Below, in pieces: positions 8,732-17,855 of a stretch of 59,699 nucleotides of DNA. The notes under the pieces are model-generated. The model was not told where the DNA came from. It ran no database searches and saw nothing but the letters and a program-made list of their open reading frames with translations. This DNA comes from Deltaproteobacteria bacterium (GTDB taxonomy: Bacteria; Desulfobacterota; Binatia; UBA12015): the NCBI GenBank assembly GCA_016874795.1, contig VGTG01000013.1, forward strand, positions 1 through 59,699, written 5' to 3'. Position 1 is the first letter of the stretch. The number at the start of each line of letters is the position of its first letter. The translations under genes and the position numbers were made by a program.

Positions 8732-9937
8732 ATGGTCGTGATCGACGAGATCCTTCGTCACGCGCTCGAGCGCGACGCTTCGGACATCCATCTCAAGGTC
8801 GGCGCTCCGCCGTTCCTGCGCTGCTATGGCAAGCTCGGCCCGGAGGAGCACCTCGGCACGCTGAGTGAGCTCGACCTGCGCGACATCCTCGAGCAGATCA
8901 CCGACGAGCGGCAGCGCACACGACTCGAAGAGGACCGCCAGGTCGACCTCGGCTACGGTACGGACGAGCTCGGCCGGTTCCGCGTCAACGTCTACCACCA
9001 GCGCGGCGAGCTCCGCATCGCGATGCGCGCGATTCCGCGCCGCGTCCGGAACCTCGACGAGCTCCGTCTTCCGGAGATCGTCGGCAAGCTCGCGGGCGAG
9101 GGACGCGGCCTGATCCTCGTCACCGGCACGACCGGCTCCGGCAAGTCGACGACCCTCGCTTCGATGATCGACCTCCTGAACGAGAGGGAGGCGCTCCACA
9201 TGGTGACGATCGAGGATCCGATCGAGTACGCACACACCGACCGGCTCTCGGTCATCAGCCAGCGCGAGGTCGGCGTCGACGTGAAGGACTTCGCGTCGGG
9301 CTTGAAGGGCGCTCTCCGCCAGGACCCGGACGTGATCCTGGTCGGCGAGATGCGCGACCTGGAGACGATCGAGACGGCGATCATGTCCGCCGAGACGGGT
9401 CACCTCGTCATGAGCACGCTGCACACGCTCGACGCGCCCGAGACCGTCACCCGCGTGATCCAGGCGTTCCCGGACCACCAGCGCGAGCAGATCCGCGTCG
9501 TCCTCTCGTCGGTCTTGAAGGGCATCATCAGCCAGCGGCTCGTGCCGCGCGCGGACGGAAAGGGCCTCGTCCCGGCGGTCGAGATCATGGTGAACACCGC
9601 GCTCGTGCGCGACATCATCAAGGACCCGGAGCGCAGCCCCCGCGAGCTCACCGACGCGATCGCGAAGGGCAACATCTCCTACGGAACGCAGACCTTCGAC
9701 CAGTCGCTGATGAGCCTCTACCGGCAGAAGCTGATCACGTACGAGGAGGCACTCGCGCAGGCGACGAACCCGGACGACTTCGCGCTGCAGGTGCGCGGAA
9801 TCACGTCGACGTCGGACGCGCGCTGGGACAACTTCGACTCCGGCGACGCCGGCGGAACGGCGGCGAGCGGCGGCGGAGCGGGGGCGCGGGTGCGCTCGCC
9901 CGCGCAGCCGGCTCCGCGGCTCGTGCAGCGGTTTTGA
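8732..9937 (+). CDS. PilT/PilU-type retraction ATPase
   Basis: A 401-residue hexameric secretion-superfamily ATPase of the PilT class, which powers type IV pilus retraction at the inner membrane. Family signatures are [20 protein letters not shown] (N-terminal PAS-like domain), Walker [10 protein letters not shown] (about residues 132-140), the Asp box IEDPIEYAH, Walker [15 protein letters not shown] and the His box [13 protein letters not shown]. An alternative upstream ATG (8699) lies inside a hairpin, so 8732 is chosen. The C-terminal 30 residues are Gly/Ala-rich and unlike PilT. It sits between recA and recX; no other pilus gene is in the window, so assignment as PilT, PilU or a paralogue is open. 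Confidence 0.88.
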   Translation: MVVIDEILRHALERDASDIHLKVGAPPFLRCYGKLGPEEHLGTLSELDLRDILEQITDERQRTRLEEDRQVDLGYGTDELGRFRVNVYHQRGELRIAMRAIPRRVRNLDELRLPEIVGKLAGEGRGLILVTGTTGSGKSTTLASMIDLLNEREALHMVTIEDPIEYAHTDRLSVISQREVGVDVKDFASGLKGALRQDPDVILVGEMRDLETIETAIMSAETGHLVMSTLHTLDAPETVTRVIQAFPDHQREQIRVVLSSVLKGIISQRLVPRADGKGLVPAVEIMVNTALVRDIIKDPERSPRELTDAIAKGNISYGTQTFDQSLMSLYRQKLITYEEALAQATNPDDFALQVRGITSTSDARWDNFDSGDAGGTAASGGGAGARVRSPAQPAPRLVQRF

Positions 9938-9963
9938 GGCCGGCGCAGGGCTAAGCTCGCTTC

Positions 9964-10491
9964 GTGGCGCGTCGGCGGGAGGAGAGCGAGGACTCGACCG
10001 ACGACGCGAAGCGCGGGCTCCAGCTCGCGATGCGCGCGCTCGCACGACGTCCGCGTACGACGACGGAGATCGAGGCTCTGCTCCGTGAGCGGGCTCTCCC
10101 AGGCGAGGTCGTCGCTGCAACCCTCGAGCGGCTCCGCGAGCGCGCCTACCTCGACGACGGCGCGGTCGTCGAAGCGGTCGTGCGCGACGGCGAGCGGCGC
10201 CACATCGGCAGCGTCCGCATCGCGCAGGTGCTCGCCCGGCGAGGCCTTTCGGACGCGCTCGTCGAGCGAGCCCGAGCCGAGAGCGCCGAGGGTGATCTCG
10301 AGCGGGCGCGCCGCCTCGTCGCGCGCCGGTTCCGTCTCGGCTTCGGCGAGGACTCGCGAAGGCTCGCACGCGCCGCCCGCCTCCTGCGGAGCCGCGGCTA
10401 TCCCGGCGCAGTCGTGCGTGCGATCCTCGGGGATGAAGCGGCCGGGGAGGGCGACGCCGATCCCGATGCGGGCGTCGTGCTCAACGACTGA
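9964..10491 (+). CDS. recX: Regulatory protein RecX
   Basis: A 175-residue RecX, which binds the RecA filament and limits its extension. It shows the tandem three-helix pattern of the family: LQLAMRALARRPRTTTEIEA, VVAATLERLRERAYLDDGAV and HIGSVRIAQVLARRGLSDAL, then RRFRLGFGEDSRRLARAARL and LRSRGYPGAVVRAIL. The start is a GTG 26 bases after the pilT-like stop. Separation from recA by the pilT-like gene is a departure from the common recA-recX order, although co-transcription is still possible. It ends in a hairpin-rich intergenic region. Confidence 0.88.
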   Translation: MARRREESEDSTDDAKRGLQLAMRALARRPRTTTEIEALLRERALPGEVVAATLERLRERAYLDDGAVVEAVVRDGERRHIGSVRIAQVLARRGLSDALVERARAESAEGDLERARRLVARRFRLGFGEDSRRLARAARLLRSRGYPGAVVRAILGDEAAGEGDADPDAGVVLND

Positions 10492-10539
10492 CCACGCGCT
10501 GCCTCGGGATTGAGCAGCGAAGGCCCCCAAACGACCGAC

Positions 10540-10721
10540 CGCTCGACGCGAAAACGGGCACGTCGAGCGATTTCCCGGGGCAGTCCTCGGGAAGGTCGGC
10601 CCACTCGTCGAGGGTCATCCGCCGGGGGAGGGTCGGGACGCATGCGGAGCCGCCCGCATGCCTTGGTGCGTACCACCACGGACTCAGCGAGGCGATTGCC
10701 TGTGAAGCGTGACGACGCTTC
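10540..10721. terminator. Cluster of four hairpins between convergent recX and hydrolase genes
   Basis: Four separate dyads lie in this convergent junction: CGCTCGACG/CGTCGAGCG (10540-10569, 9-bp stem), TTCCCG/CGGGAA (10572-10593), GCATGCGG/CCGCATGC (10640-10661) and GAAGCGT-GACG-ACGCTTC (10704-10721). None has a clear U-tract. They are placed where bidirectional termination is needed; a small structured RNA is the alternative. Confidence 0.45.
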
Positions 10722-10732
10722 GTCGCGCGAGG

Positions 10733-12955
10733 TCAGCCGCCGTTGCCTGCGGGGACGTACGTCCGGCACGGTTGCCCGCGGAGGCCGGGGCAGGGCGGCA
10801 GCGTCGGCGGCGGCTCCACGTTGCGGATCACCGGCAGCATCAGGCGCGACGGCTTGTCGCGGGTGCGGGAGATCTCGTCGAGGACCGCGCCGCCCGTCGC
10901 GGGAGTGTCGAAGGCCCAGCGGGTCTTGTCGCCACCGGGGGCCTCGATCGTCACGCGGATGCGCGAGCCGGCCCGGAAGACGTGCGCCGCCGCGGCGATG
11001 CCGATGCGCGCGCGGACGAACTCGCCGGCGGGCATCTCCTGCGCGTGCTCCTCGAGGTGCGTCGGCCAGGGCTCGATGCGCGTGCGCCGGCGGCCGTCCT
11101 CGCGCCGGTGGCTCGCGCGGAGCCAGCCGCTCTGCACGTAGGCCTCCTTGCCGTCGGGGCGGATCTCGCTGAGAGTCGCCTGCAGATCGGTGTCGAGCGC
11201 CGACGAGCGCAGCCACAGATCGACGCTCGACGGGCCGACGATCGTCACGTCGTCTTCGAGAGGCGGCGTCGCATAGCCGACCGCGGTTTCGCCGAGCGGC
11301 GGGCGCCAGTTGTACGGCGGCATCACGCGCCACGAGTCGGACTGGCCGGTTCCCGGCAGCGTCTTCTGCGGACGCGCGGCGGGATCGGGACGGAACGAGT
11401 CGATCCCGGATAGATCGGACTTCGGACGCCGCTCGAGGAGCGTGCCTTCCGGCCCGAAGTACCACGCGGTGTGCTTCTTCTCGCGCGGCGGCCACGTCTC
11501 GAACCCGAGCTCGAACGTCGACGCCGGAAGACCCGCCGTCGGCGAGCCGGCGCCGTTCTCCATCAAGACGCGGAACCGCGGCGAGGACTCGAACACCTTC
11601 AACGCGCCCTCCACACCGAGGACGCCGTCGTAGCGATCGACCGGCACCGGTGGCGCCGGTGAGCCGGCGCCGAGGATCTCCGTCGCGATGACGGGCACGA
11701 ACGGCCTGGCGCGGCTCGGATTCGGCAGCACGCCCGCGACGTAGAGATCGAGGAACGCGATCCACTCCCAGAGGACCTCGGGCTCGAGCGCGCTCGAGTG
11801 CACGCCGTTCAGGAGAGTCGCCTTCACGTCGCGTCCGCGCGGCAGATCCTCGAGCATCGACACGAAGCCCGCGCCCGTCTGCTCGTCCTGGAAGGCGCCC
11901 GCGAGGAACGTCGGCACCTCGACCTTCGAGATCCACTGCGAGGGCGAGCGCGGATCCATCAGCTCCGGAATGTAGTACGGACGCGTCGCGGTGAACTCGA
12001 TCGGATCGAGCGTCTGCAGACGAAGCTTTTGGTTGTCGCGGCAGACCTCGTCGCCTGCGTTCACGCGCGCGATCGCCCATCCCTGTCCACCTTCGGGGGC
12101 GGGACGGGCATTGTCCTTGCGCTCCTGGAGCCAGCTCTGCGCGAAGCCGGAGTTCCGGATGCCGCCCGGGAATCCGGGCGCGCGGTAGATGTCTCCGATC
12201 ACCGACAGCGGCGTGATCGCGGCGAGGTGCGGCGGCTGCGCGCCGCCGACGAACACCTGGCTGATGCCGGAGAACGAGATCCCGACCAGGCCGACCTTCC
12301 CGCCGTCCACCCACGGCTGCGCCGCGACGGCCTCGACGATGTCGTAGCCGTCCGCGGTCGTCGGCAGGTCGAAGAGATCGAGCACGCCGCCGGAGCAGCC
12401 CGAGCCGCGCATGTTCACGCCGACGGTCGCGTATCCGAGCGCGCTCGCGAGGAGAGTGACGGGCTCGAAGCCGCCGGGATTCGCGGGGCTGTAGCCGGAG
12501 TACTCGATGACGGTCGGGAACGGCCCCTGCGACAGGTTGCGACCGAGAGGAGGGCGGACCATCGCGGCGAGCCGCGTCCCGTCGCGCATCTCGATGTACT
12601 GATAGCCCGCGACGAGGGTCTGGGCTTCGTAGAAGGACCGGTCCGGGTGATCCTCGAAGACGCGGACGGTGGCGAGCGTCGGCGGCTCCGACGATCCGAC
12701 CTCGCGGAGGGCGTAGGTGCGACCCTGCTCGAGCTCGCGGAAGATCAGGCTGCCGAAGCGGTCGGCGAAGCCGCGCTCGATCTCGCCGCCCGACGGCTCC
12801 TCGAGGACGACCTCCGTAGCTTCGGCGAGGCCGCGCAGCGCGAGGAATCCGATCCCGCGCTGGACCTCGAAGGCCGCGGCGGGCGTCGCCAGGAGAAGGG
12901 ACGCCGCGAGCAGCGTCGGGACGAGCATCCGGGTTCGGAGAATTCCTCGGGTCAT
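10733..12955 (-). CDS. Exported CocE/NonD family (S15-like) hydrolase
   Basis: A 740-residue alpha/beta hydrolase of the CocE/X-prolyl dipeptidyl-peptidase superfamily, acting on acyl esters or amides in the periplasm. It starts with a signal peptide (MLVPTLLAASLLLATPAAAF). The family core follows: YIEMRDGTRLAAMVRPP, VIEYSGYSP, ATVGVNMRGSGCSGG, and the nucleophile Ser227 in GLVGISFSGIS (family consensus GxSYxG). The C-terminal third is the jelly-roll domain (DLWLRSSALDTDLQATLSEI and GSRIRVTIEAPGG). About 75 residues precede the catalytic domain, more than usual, and may be a beta-rich N-domain. Substrate unknown. The open frame extends far upstream through thiC, but the ATG at 12955 with its signal peptide is clearly the start. 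Confidence 0.85.
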   Translation of the reverse strand: MTRGILRTRMLVPTLLAASLLLATPAAAFEVQRGIGFLALRGLAEATEVVLEEPSGGEIERGFADRFGSLIFRELEQGRTYALREVGSSEPPTLATVRVFEDHPDRSFYEAQTLVAGYQYIEMRDGTRLAAMVRPPLGRNLSQGPFPTVIEYSGYSPANPGGFEPVTLLASALGYATVGVNMRGSGCSGGVLDLFDLPTTADGYDIVEAVAAQPWVDGGKVGLVGISFSGISQVFVGGAQPPHLAAITPLSVIGDIYRAPGFPGGIRNSGFAQSWLQERKDNARPAPEGGQGWAIARVNAGDEVCRDNQKLRLQTLDPIEFTATRPYYIPELMDPRSPSQWISKVEVPTFLAGAFQDEQTGAGFVSMLEDLPRGRDVKATLLNGVHSSALEPEVLWEWIAFLDLYVAGVLPNPSRARPFVPVIATEILGAGSPAPPVPVDRYDGVLGVEGALKVFESSPRFRVLMENGAGSPTAGLPASTFELGFETWPPREKKHTAWYFGPEGTLLERRPKSDLSGIDSFRPDPAARPQKTLPGTGQSDSWRVMPPYNWRPPLGETAVGYATPPLEDDVTIVGPSSVDLWLRSSALDTDLQATLSEIRPDGKEAYVQSGWLRASHRREDGRRRTRIEPWPTHLEEHAQEMPAGEFVRARIGIAAAAHVFRAGSRIRVTIEAPGGDKTRWAFDTPATGGAVLDEISRTRDKPSRLMLPVIRNVEPPPTLPPCPGLRGQPCRTYVPAGNGG

Positions 12956-13023
12956 GGGTCGCGAGACTAGCGGCCCCGCGGGCCTCCGGTCCACCCCGAG
13001 AATGCGGGAGAATCCCTCTCCTC

Positions 13024-14658
13024 TCACCGCGCGGGAGCGGCGTCGTGCTGCACGGATTCCGCGGCGGGGCGATCGGGCGCGAGCTCGCTGTGGCAGGCGT
13101 GCTTGTCGCCGACCGTCGGCAGGACGCGGGCGCGCCGCTCGAGCGTCTCCTTCGCGTCCGTGTTCATGCCGGGGCTCGGCTTCGCTCGGCGCGCCGGCTG
13201 GAACTCGGGCTCCTTGCCGCTCGCGAAGGCGACGATCTCCTTCGAGATCCGCATGCTGCACCAGTCGTGGCCGCACATCGCGCAGAAGTTGGTGTCGACC
13301 TCGAGGTCCTCGTCGTGCAGGGCGCGCGCGGTGTCGCCGTCGAAGGCGAGCTCGAACTGCTTCGGCCAGTTGAGCGCCGCGCGGGCCTTCGAGAGGTCGT
13401 CGTCCCACTGCCGTGCCGCGCCGATGCCGCGCGCGATGTCGCCCGCGTGCGCGGCGATCTTGTAGGCGATGCAGCCGTCCTTCACGTCCTGCGCGCGCGG
13501 CAGGCCGACGTGCTCCTTCGGCGTCACGTAACAGAGCATCGCGGCGCCGTGGCGCGCGGCCTCGGCCGCGCCGATCGCGCTCGTGATGTGGTCGTAGCCG
13601 GGGAAAGCGTCCGTCACGAGCGGGCCGAGCACGTAGAACGGCGCGTCGTCGCAGACCTCCTGCTCGAGCTGCATGTTGAACGCGATCTGATCGAGCGGCA
13701 CGTGGCCGGGCCCCTCGACCATCGCCTGCACGCCCGCCTCGCGCGCGCGCTGCACGAGCTCGCCGAGCGTGCGGAGCTCCGCGAGCTGCGCCGGATCCGA
13801 AGCGTCCGCGAGGCAGCCGGGACGGAGACCATCGCCGAGCGAGTACGTCACGTCGTATTCCCGCATGATCGCGCTGATCTCGTCGAACAGCTCGTACATC
13901 GGGTTCTGGCGGCCGTGGTGGATCATCCACTTCGCGAGAAGCGAGCCGCCGCGCGAGACGATGCCCGTGATCCGCGGTCCGACGAGCGGCAGGTGCTCGC
14001 GCAGCACGCCCGCGTGGATCGTGAAGTAGTCGACGCCCTGCTGCGCCTGGCGCTCGATCTCCTTCAGGATCGTGTCGTGGCTCAGGTCCTCGATGCTGCG
14101 ACCGACGATCATGCTGTAGATCGGGACCGTCCCGATCGGGATCGTCGCGTGATCGAGGATCGCCTGGCGGCACGCGGCGAGGTCGCCGCCGGTCGAGAGG
14201 TCCATCAGCGTGTCCGCGCCGAAGCGCTGCGCCCAGCGAAGCTTCTCGACCTCCTCGTCGGTCGTGCTCGACACCGGCGAAGCGCCGATGTTGGCGTTGA
14301 TCTTCGTCGTCACCATGCGCCCGATGCCGATCGGATCGAGCCGGCGCGGTGCGCGCTCGCCGCGCGTCGCGTGCTCGTCCTCGAGCGACTCGCGGCGCTG
14401 CCGTGACGTCTGATTCACCCAGAGGCGAGCGCCTTCCGCGGCGCCGGGATGACCGACGGCGGGCTCGTCGTGGTCTACTCTCGTCGCGCGGGGCGGCTGT
14501 CCGCCGCTGCCGGCGAGATGTCGCACGTTCGCCGGGATCACCATCCGTCCGCGCGCGACCTCGTCGCGAACGAAATCCGGCGTCACGCACTCGCGGACGG
14601 CCACGCGACGCATCTCCGCGGTGACGACGCCCTTTCGTGCACTCTCGAGCTGGGTCAT
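13024..14658 (-). CDS. thiC: Phosphomethylpyrimidine synthase ThiC
   Basis: A 544-residue radical-SAM enzyme that rearranges AIR to the HMP-phosphate moiety of thiamine. Core motifs: [98 protein letters not shown] and [12 protein letters not shown]. The cluster motif CxxCxxxxC is C459-C462-C467 (CAMCGHDWC). It is the short form lacking the E. coli-type N-domain, but about 58 extra residues (48-106), low in complexity, interrupt the usual IPAN-x-H ... IGIG stretch. It begins 9 bases after the stop of the MMPL gene, leaving no room for its own TPP riboswitch. Confidence 0.93.
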   Translation of the reverse strand: MTQLESARKGVVTAEMRRVAVRECVTPDFVRDEVARGRMVIPANVRHLAGSGGQPPRATRVDHDEPAVGHPGAAEGARLWVNQTSRQRRESLEDEHATRGERAPRRLDPIGIGRMVTTKINANIGASPVSSTTDEEVEKLRWAQRFGADTLMDLSTGGDLAACRQAILDHATIPIGTVPIYSMIVGRSIEDLSHDTILKEIERQAQQGVDYFTIHAGVLREHLPLVGPRITGIVSRGGSLLAKWMIHHGRQNPMYELFDEISAIMREYDVTYSLGDGLRPGCLADASDPAQLAELRTLGELVQRAREAGVQAMVEGPGHVPLDQIAFNMQLEQEVCDDAPFYVLGPLVTDAFPGYDHITSAIGAAEAARHGAAMLCYVTPKEHVGLPRAQDVKDGCIAYKIAAHAGDIARGIGAARQWDDDLSKARAALNWPKQFELAFDGDTARALHDEDLEVDTNFCAMCGHDWCSMRISKEIVAFASGKEPEFQPARRAKPSPGMNTDAKETLERRARVLPTVGDKHACHSELAPDRPAAESVQHDAAPAR

Positions 14659-14667
14659 GCTCGACTT

Positions 14668-17016
14668 CTACGCCCGCTCTCCGGGGGGTTCAAGGACGTC
14701 TCCCAGCACGGCTTCGCGCCCGCGTCCGCGGACGAGAAGACAGACGAGGGCGGGCAGGATCGTCAGCGAAGCGACCGCCGCAGCGAGCATCGCGATCGCG
14801 ACGAGAGCGCCGAGCCGCACGTGCACGGAGAAGCCGGAGAGACAGAGCGTCGCGTATCCGGCGATGATGGCGCTCGCGACGAACACGATCGACTTGCCGG
14901 AGGTCTCGTACGTCTCGGCGAGCGCCGCGGGGAAGTCGGCGTTGCGGCTGTACTCCTCGCGAAGCCGGAACAGGAAGTAGACGGCGTAGTCGGCTCCCAT
15001 GCCGACCGCGAGCGCCGCGACCGGCGCAGTCACGACGTCGAGCGGAATCGTGAAGGCGCCCATCACGCCGAAGTCGACGGCGACCGCGAGCGCGAGCGGC
15101 ACGACGACGAGGACGCCCGCGAGGAGGCTCCGTAGAAGGACCGCGCCGACGACGAGCGTGACGGCGATGAACTGCGCGATGTTGCCGAGCTTGCCGCGCA
15201 CCATCACCTCGGTCAGCGCTTCGTTCGAGGCGAGCGTTCCCGCGATCCGCGCGACGTACCCCGGCGGCAGCTCCTCCGCGAGGATCCGCTTCGCGTCCGC
15301 GATCCGCGCGGCGCCGTAGCGCGTGCTGTCGTCGCGCAGGAGGACGACGACCTTCGCGATGCGCTCGTCCGGCGTGATCTCCGTCGCGAGGGCGGCGCCG
15401 CCGGAGAGCTCGTACGAGAAGAGGACCTGCTTCGCGAGAGCGGCCCGGTCGGGGAGCGCCGCTTCCGGATCGCCGACGAGGGCGCGGTGCAGGAAGCGGA
15501 GGCGGTCGACCACCGAGAGCGCCTTGCCGACACCGGGGAGCTCCTCCATGCGCCGCTCGAAGCGGTCGATCGCGCGAAGTGCTCCGGGCTCGAGGATCGC
15601 GCTCTCGCGCGGTCCCTCGATCAGGAAGACGAGCGTGCTCGTCCCGGCGAAGTGGCGGTTCAGGCGCTCTTCCTGGTCGAAGACCTCGGTGCCCGGCGCG
15701 AAGTGGCGCTTGAAGCTCGTGTCGACCTGGACGCGAAGCGCGAAGATCCCGCAGACGACGAGGACCGCGACTGCGATTGCGAGGATCGGGGCGGCCGCGC
15801 GCTTCGGCAGGTCGCGCGCGAGGCGCTGCAGGACGGCGTCGATCCACGGGTGTCCCGTGCGCTCGCGATGCGACTCCTGCTCGCCGGGTGTCGGCAGTGC
15901 CGCGCGCACGGCGGGGATCAGCGTCAGCTCGATCAGGAGCGTCGAGGCGATGCCCAGAGCCGCGAAGAGCCCGAACGTCCGCAGCGTCGCGAGACCGAAC
16001 GTCGTCAAGGAGAGGAAAGCGAGGATCGCGATCGTGCCCGCCGCGACCATCACCGGTCCCACCCGGGCGATCGACTCGACCACCGCGTCCTCGTTCCCGC
16101 GCTGCGTCAGCTCCTCGTAGTAGCGCTTCAGGATCTGCACGGCGTGGCCCGCGGCGACCGCGAGGATCAGGACGGGCGTCGTCGTCGTGAACGGGTCGAG
16201 CGGCACGCCGGCGAGGCCCATCGCGCCGAGCGACCAGAACACCGCGAGCACCGCGGTCAGGACCGGCAGGAGGATCGCCTGGAGCGTGCGGAAGGCGTGG
16301 TAGTGGATCAAGCCGATCAGGACGAACGCCAGCGGAAGCGAGTGAACGACGCGCGCCGACTCGATGCCGAGCGCGCCCGCGAGCACGACGGGTCCGGAGA
16401 GCGCCCAGGTGAACGTGCCGTCCTCCGCTTCGACGAGCCGCTCGCGGACGGCGGAGTAGATCCGCTCGTAGCCGGGGAGCTCTTCGCTGAGCTCGAACGT
16501 CGCGTAGATCGCGACCGCGTCCGCGGAAGGCGAGACGAGCGTCCCGACGTAGGCGGGATTGCGCAGCACGCGCTCTCGCACGGCACGCGCCTCGTCGGCC
16601 GAAGCGGGCGGCGTCTCGAGGAGCGGCCCGACCTCGATGCCCTCGTCCGACCCACGAACGTCCTGCATCTCCGGCGACGCGAGGCTCTGGAAGAGCGCTT
16701 CGTTGTGGCCGGGAAGCGAAGCGATGCCGCGGCTCACCTCCGCGACCTTGCGGAGGAACGCCTGCCCGAACGCGTCACCGTCGTTCGGAAAGAGCCCGAT
16801 CACGACGAGGTTCTTGTCGCCGAAGCGGCCGTGCAGCTCGTCGAGCGCCTGGATCGCCGGATGAGCCGGCGGCAGGTTCCGGTCCGGGTCGACCTCGAGG
16901 CGCAGATCGCGGAGACCGACGGCGAGCACGCCGGTCACGATCGCGAGCGCAGCGATCACGGCCCTGCGGCGCTCGACGACGAAGCGTGCCCAACGTCGGA
17001 GAGTGGCGTCGCCCAT
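14668..17016 (-). CDS. MMPL/RND superfamily exporter
   Basis: A 782-residue inner-membrane transporter with the duplicated RND layout: one helix near residues 15-32, a large periplasmic loop with PDRNLPPAHPAIQALDELHGR, five or six helices at about 225-375, then a second helix (ILAIAVAVLVVCGIFALRV), a second loop and a final helix bundle (GAVLLRSLLAGVLVVVPLAL, VGMGADYAVYFLFRLREEY). The GMGADYAVY segment in TM10 is the conserved proton-relay region of MMPL/HpnN-type proteins, which move lipids or other hydrophobic molecules. No adaptor or outer-membrane gene is adjacent. thiC follows directly on the same strand, an odd operon partner. Confidence 0.85.
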   Translation of the reverse strand: MGDATLRRWARFVVERRRAVIAALAIVTGVLAVGLRDLRLEVDPDRNLPPAHPAIQALDELHGRFGDKNLVVIGLFPNDGDAFGQAFLRKVAEVSRGIASLPGHNEALFQSLASPEMQDVRGSDEGIEVGPLLETPPASADEARAVRERVLRNPAYVGTLVSPSADAVAIYATFELSEELPGYERIYSAVRERLVEAEDGTFTWALSGPVVLAGALGIESARVVHSLPLAFVLIGLIHYHAFRTLQAILLPVLTAVLAVFWSLGAMGLAGVPLDPFTTTTPVLILAVAAGHAVQILKRYYEELTQRGNEDAVVESIARVGPVMVAAGTIAILAFLSLTTFGLATLRTFGLFAALGIASTLLIELTLIPAVRAALPTPGEQESHRERTGHPWIDAVLQRLARDLPKRAAAPILAIAVAVLVVCGIFALRVQVDTSFKRHFAPGTEVFDQEERLNRHFAGTSTLVFLIEGPRESAILEPGALRAIDRFERRMEELPGVGKALSVVDRLRFLHRALVGDPEAALPDRAALAKQVLFSYELSGGAALATEITPDERIAKVVVLLRDDSTRYGAARIADAKRILAEELPPGYVARIAGTLASNEALTEVMVRGKLGNIAQFIAVTLVVGAVLLRSLLAGVLVVVPLALAVAVDFGVMGAFTIPLDVVTAPVAALAVGMGADYAVYFLFRLREEYSRNADFPAALAETYETSGKSIVFVASAIIAGYATLCLSGFSVHVRLGALVAIAMLAAAVASLTILPALVCLLVRGRGREAVLGDVLEPPGERA

Positions 17017-17131
17017 CTCGTCTCGTGCCCCCTACACCGGCGGGGCGTGTGACCGCGAGCGCATTGGGCCTGAAATGATGAGGGCGGCCCGGCTTGTGCC
17101 GACCCGCGCGACGGGGCTAGTGTCGGCCCCG

Positions 17132-17614
17132 ATGCGGAGAGCGCTCTCCTCGATCGTCCTCGTGGTCGCGATCCTCTCGTCGACGCCTCTTGCCGCGCGT
17201 GCCGATCTCCCCGAGGCGACGAAGAAGGCGCTGACCGAGTCCGACCTGATCTACACCGCGACCGAGCGGCAGGACGGCTCGCGCAGCAGCGCCGCGCCGA
17301 TCTGGTTCTGGTTCGACGGGACCGACGTCTACACGACGACCTCGCCGGAGAGCTACAAGGCGAAGCGCCTCGCGCGCGGCAGCCCGCTCTACATCTGGGT
17401 CGGAGAGGAAGACGGCCCCTTCCTGATCGGCGAGGCGGAGCGGATCGACGATCCCGCCATCGTCGCGAAGATGGGCCAGGCCTACTCCGACAAGTACTGG
17501 ATCGCGTGGGTCGGCTTCTTCCGCCCGCGTCCCGATCGCGTCCGTGAGGGCGAGACGATCGCCTACCGTGTGCGCGTGAAGGAAGGTACGCCGCATGTCC
17601 CCGTCTCAAGGTGA
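17132..17614 (+). CDS. Exported pyridoxamine 5'-phosphate oxidase-like (split-barrel flavin) protein
   Basis: A 160-residue protein with a signal peptide (MRRALSSIVLVVAILSS, cleavage probably after ARA-D). The mature part resembles PNPOx-like FMN- or F420-binding split barrels: ESDLIYTATERQDGSRSSAA, PIWFWFDGTDVYTTTSPESY, KAKRLARGSPLYIWVGEEDG and GEAERIDDPAIVAKMGQAYS. Such proteins in the cytoplasm bind flavin or F420; an exported one is less usual, and its activity cannot be inferred. The ATG at 17132 is chosen because it starts the signal sequence, although the frame is open further upstream. The 3' end overlaps the next small ORF by 20 bases. Confidence 0.72.
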   Translation: MRRALSSIVLVVAILSSTPLAARADLPEATKKALTESDLIYTATERQDGSRSSAAPIWFWFDGTDVYTTTSPESYKAKRLARGSPLYIWVGEEDGPFLIGEAERIDDPAIVAKMGQAYSDKYWIAWVGFFRPRPDRVREGETIAYRVRVKEGTPHVPVSR

Positions 17615-17825
17615 TCTCTTCCCATCGAAACGCCCTGCGATCGCCGACGCCGCGAGCCTGCTGCTCGTCGCTCGTCCCGACCGGCCCTTGACCCCGGCGC
17701 AACGCAGCTTCAACCGCTTGGTCGCCCGGGTCGAGAAGCTTCGCGACAAGCTCCAGCGTGAGACGCGGCGGCTCGATTCCGCATTCCGGGCCTTCCGCGA
17801 GTCGGCCCAGGACATCCCGTTCTGA
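17595..17825 (+). CDS. Small uncharacterised protein (possible truncated remnant)
   Basis: A 76-residue ORF overlapping the previous gene by 20 bases and followed 30 bases later by a methyltransferase gene. The central LTPAQRSFNRLVARVEKLRD is a confident amphipathic helix of the type L(T/S)P-Q-FN-L---IE-LR seen at the N-terminus of longer bacterial hypothetical proteins of about 300-400 residues. Here the frame stops soon after, so it may be a truncated remnant or a stand-alone short form. Codon use is like its neighbours. No function can be proposed. Confidence 0.5.
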   Translation: MSPSQGDLFPSKRPAIADAASLLLVARPDRPLTPAQRSFNRLVARVEKLRDKLQRETRRLDSAFRAFRESAQDIPF

Positions 17826-17855
17826 AGCCGGCCGCGCAGGATCATCCGGCGTGAG

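Noticed and set aside
10733-14590. A 1285-residue open frame on the minus strand running from the hydrolase back through thiC
   Set aside because: Only the part from 12955 has a signal peptide and family motifs; the rest is the wrong frame of thiC, which is itself unmistakable. Long spurious frames are expected at this GC content.
14659-14667. TPP (THI-box) riboswitch expected upstream of thiC
   Set aside because: Only 9 bases separate thiC from the preceding gene, so none can be there. If one exists it would have to be upstream of 17016, where no THI-box sequence was recognised.
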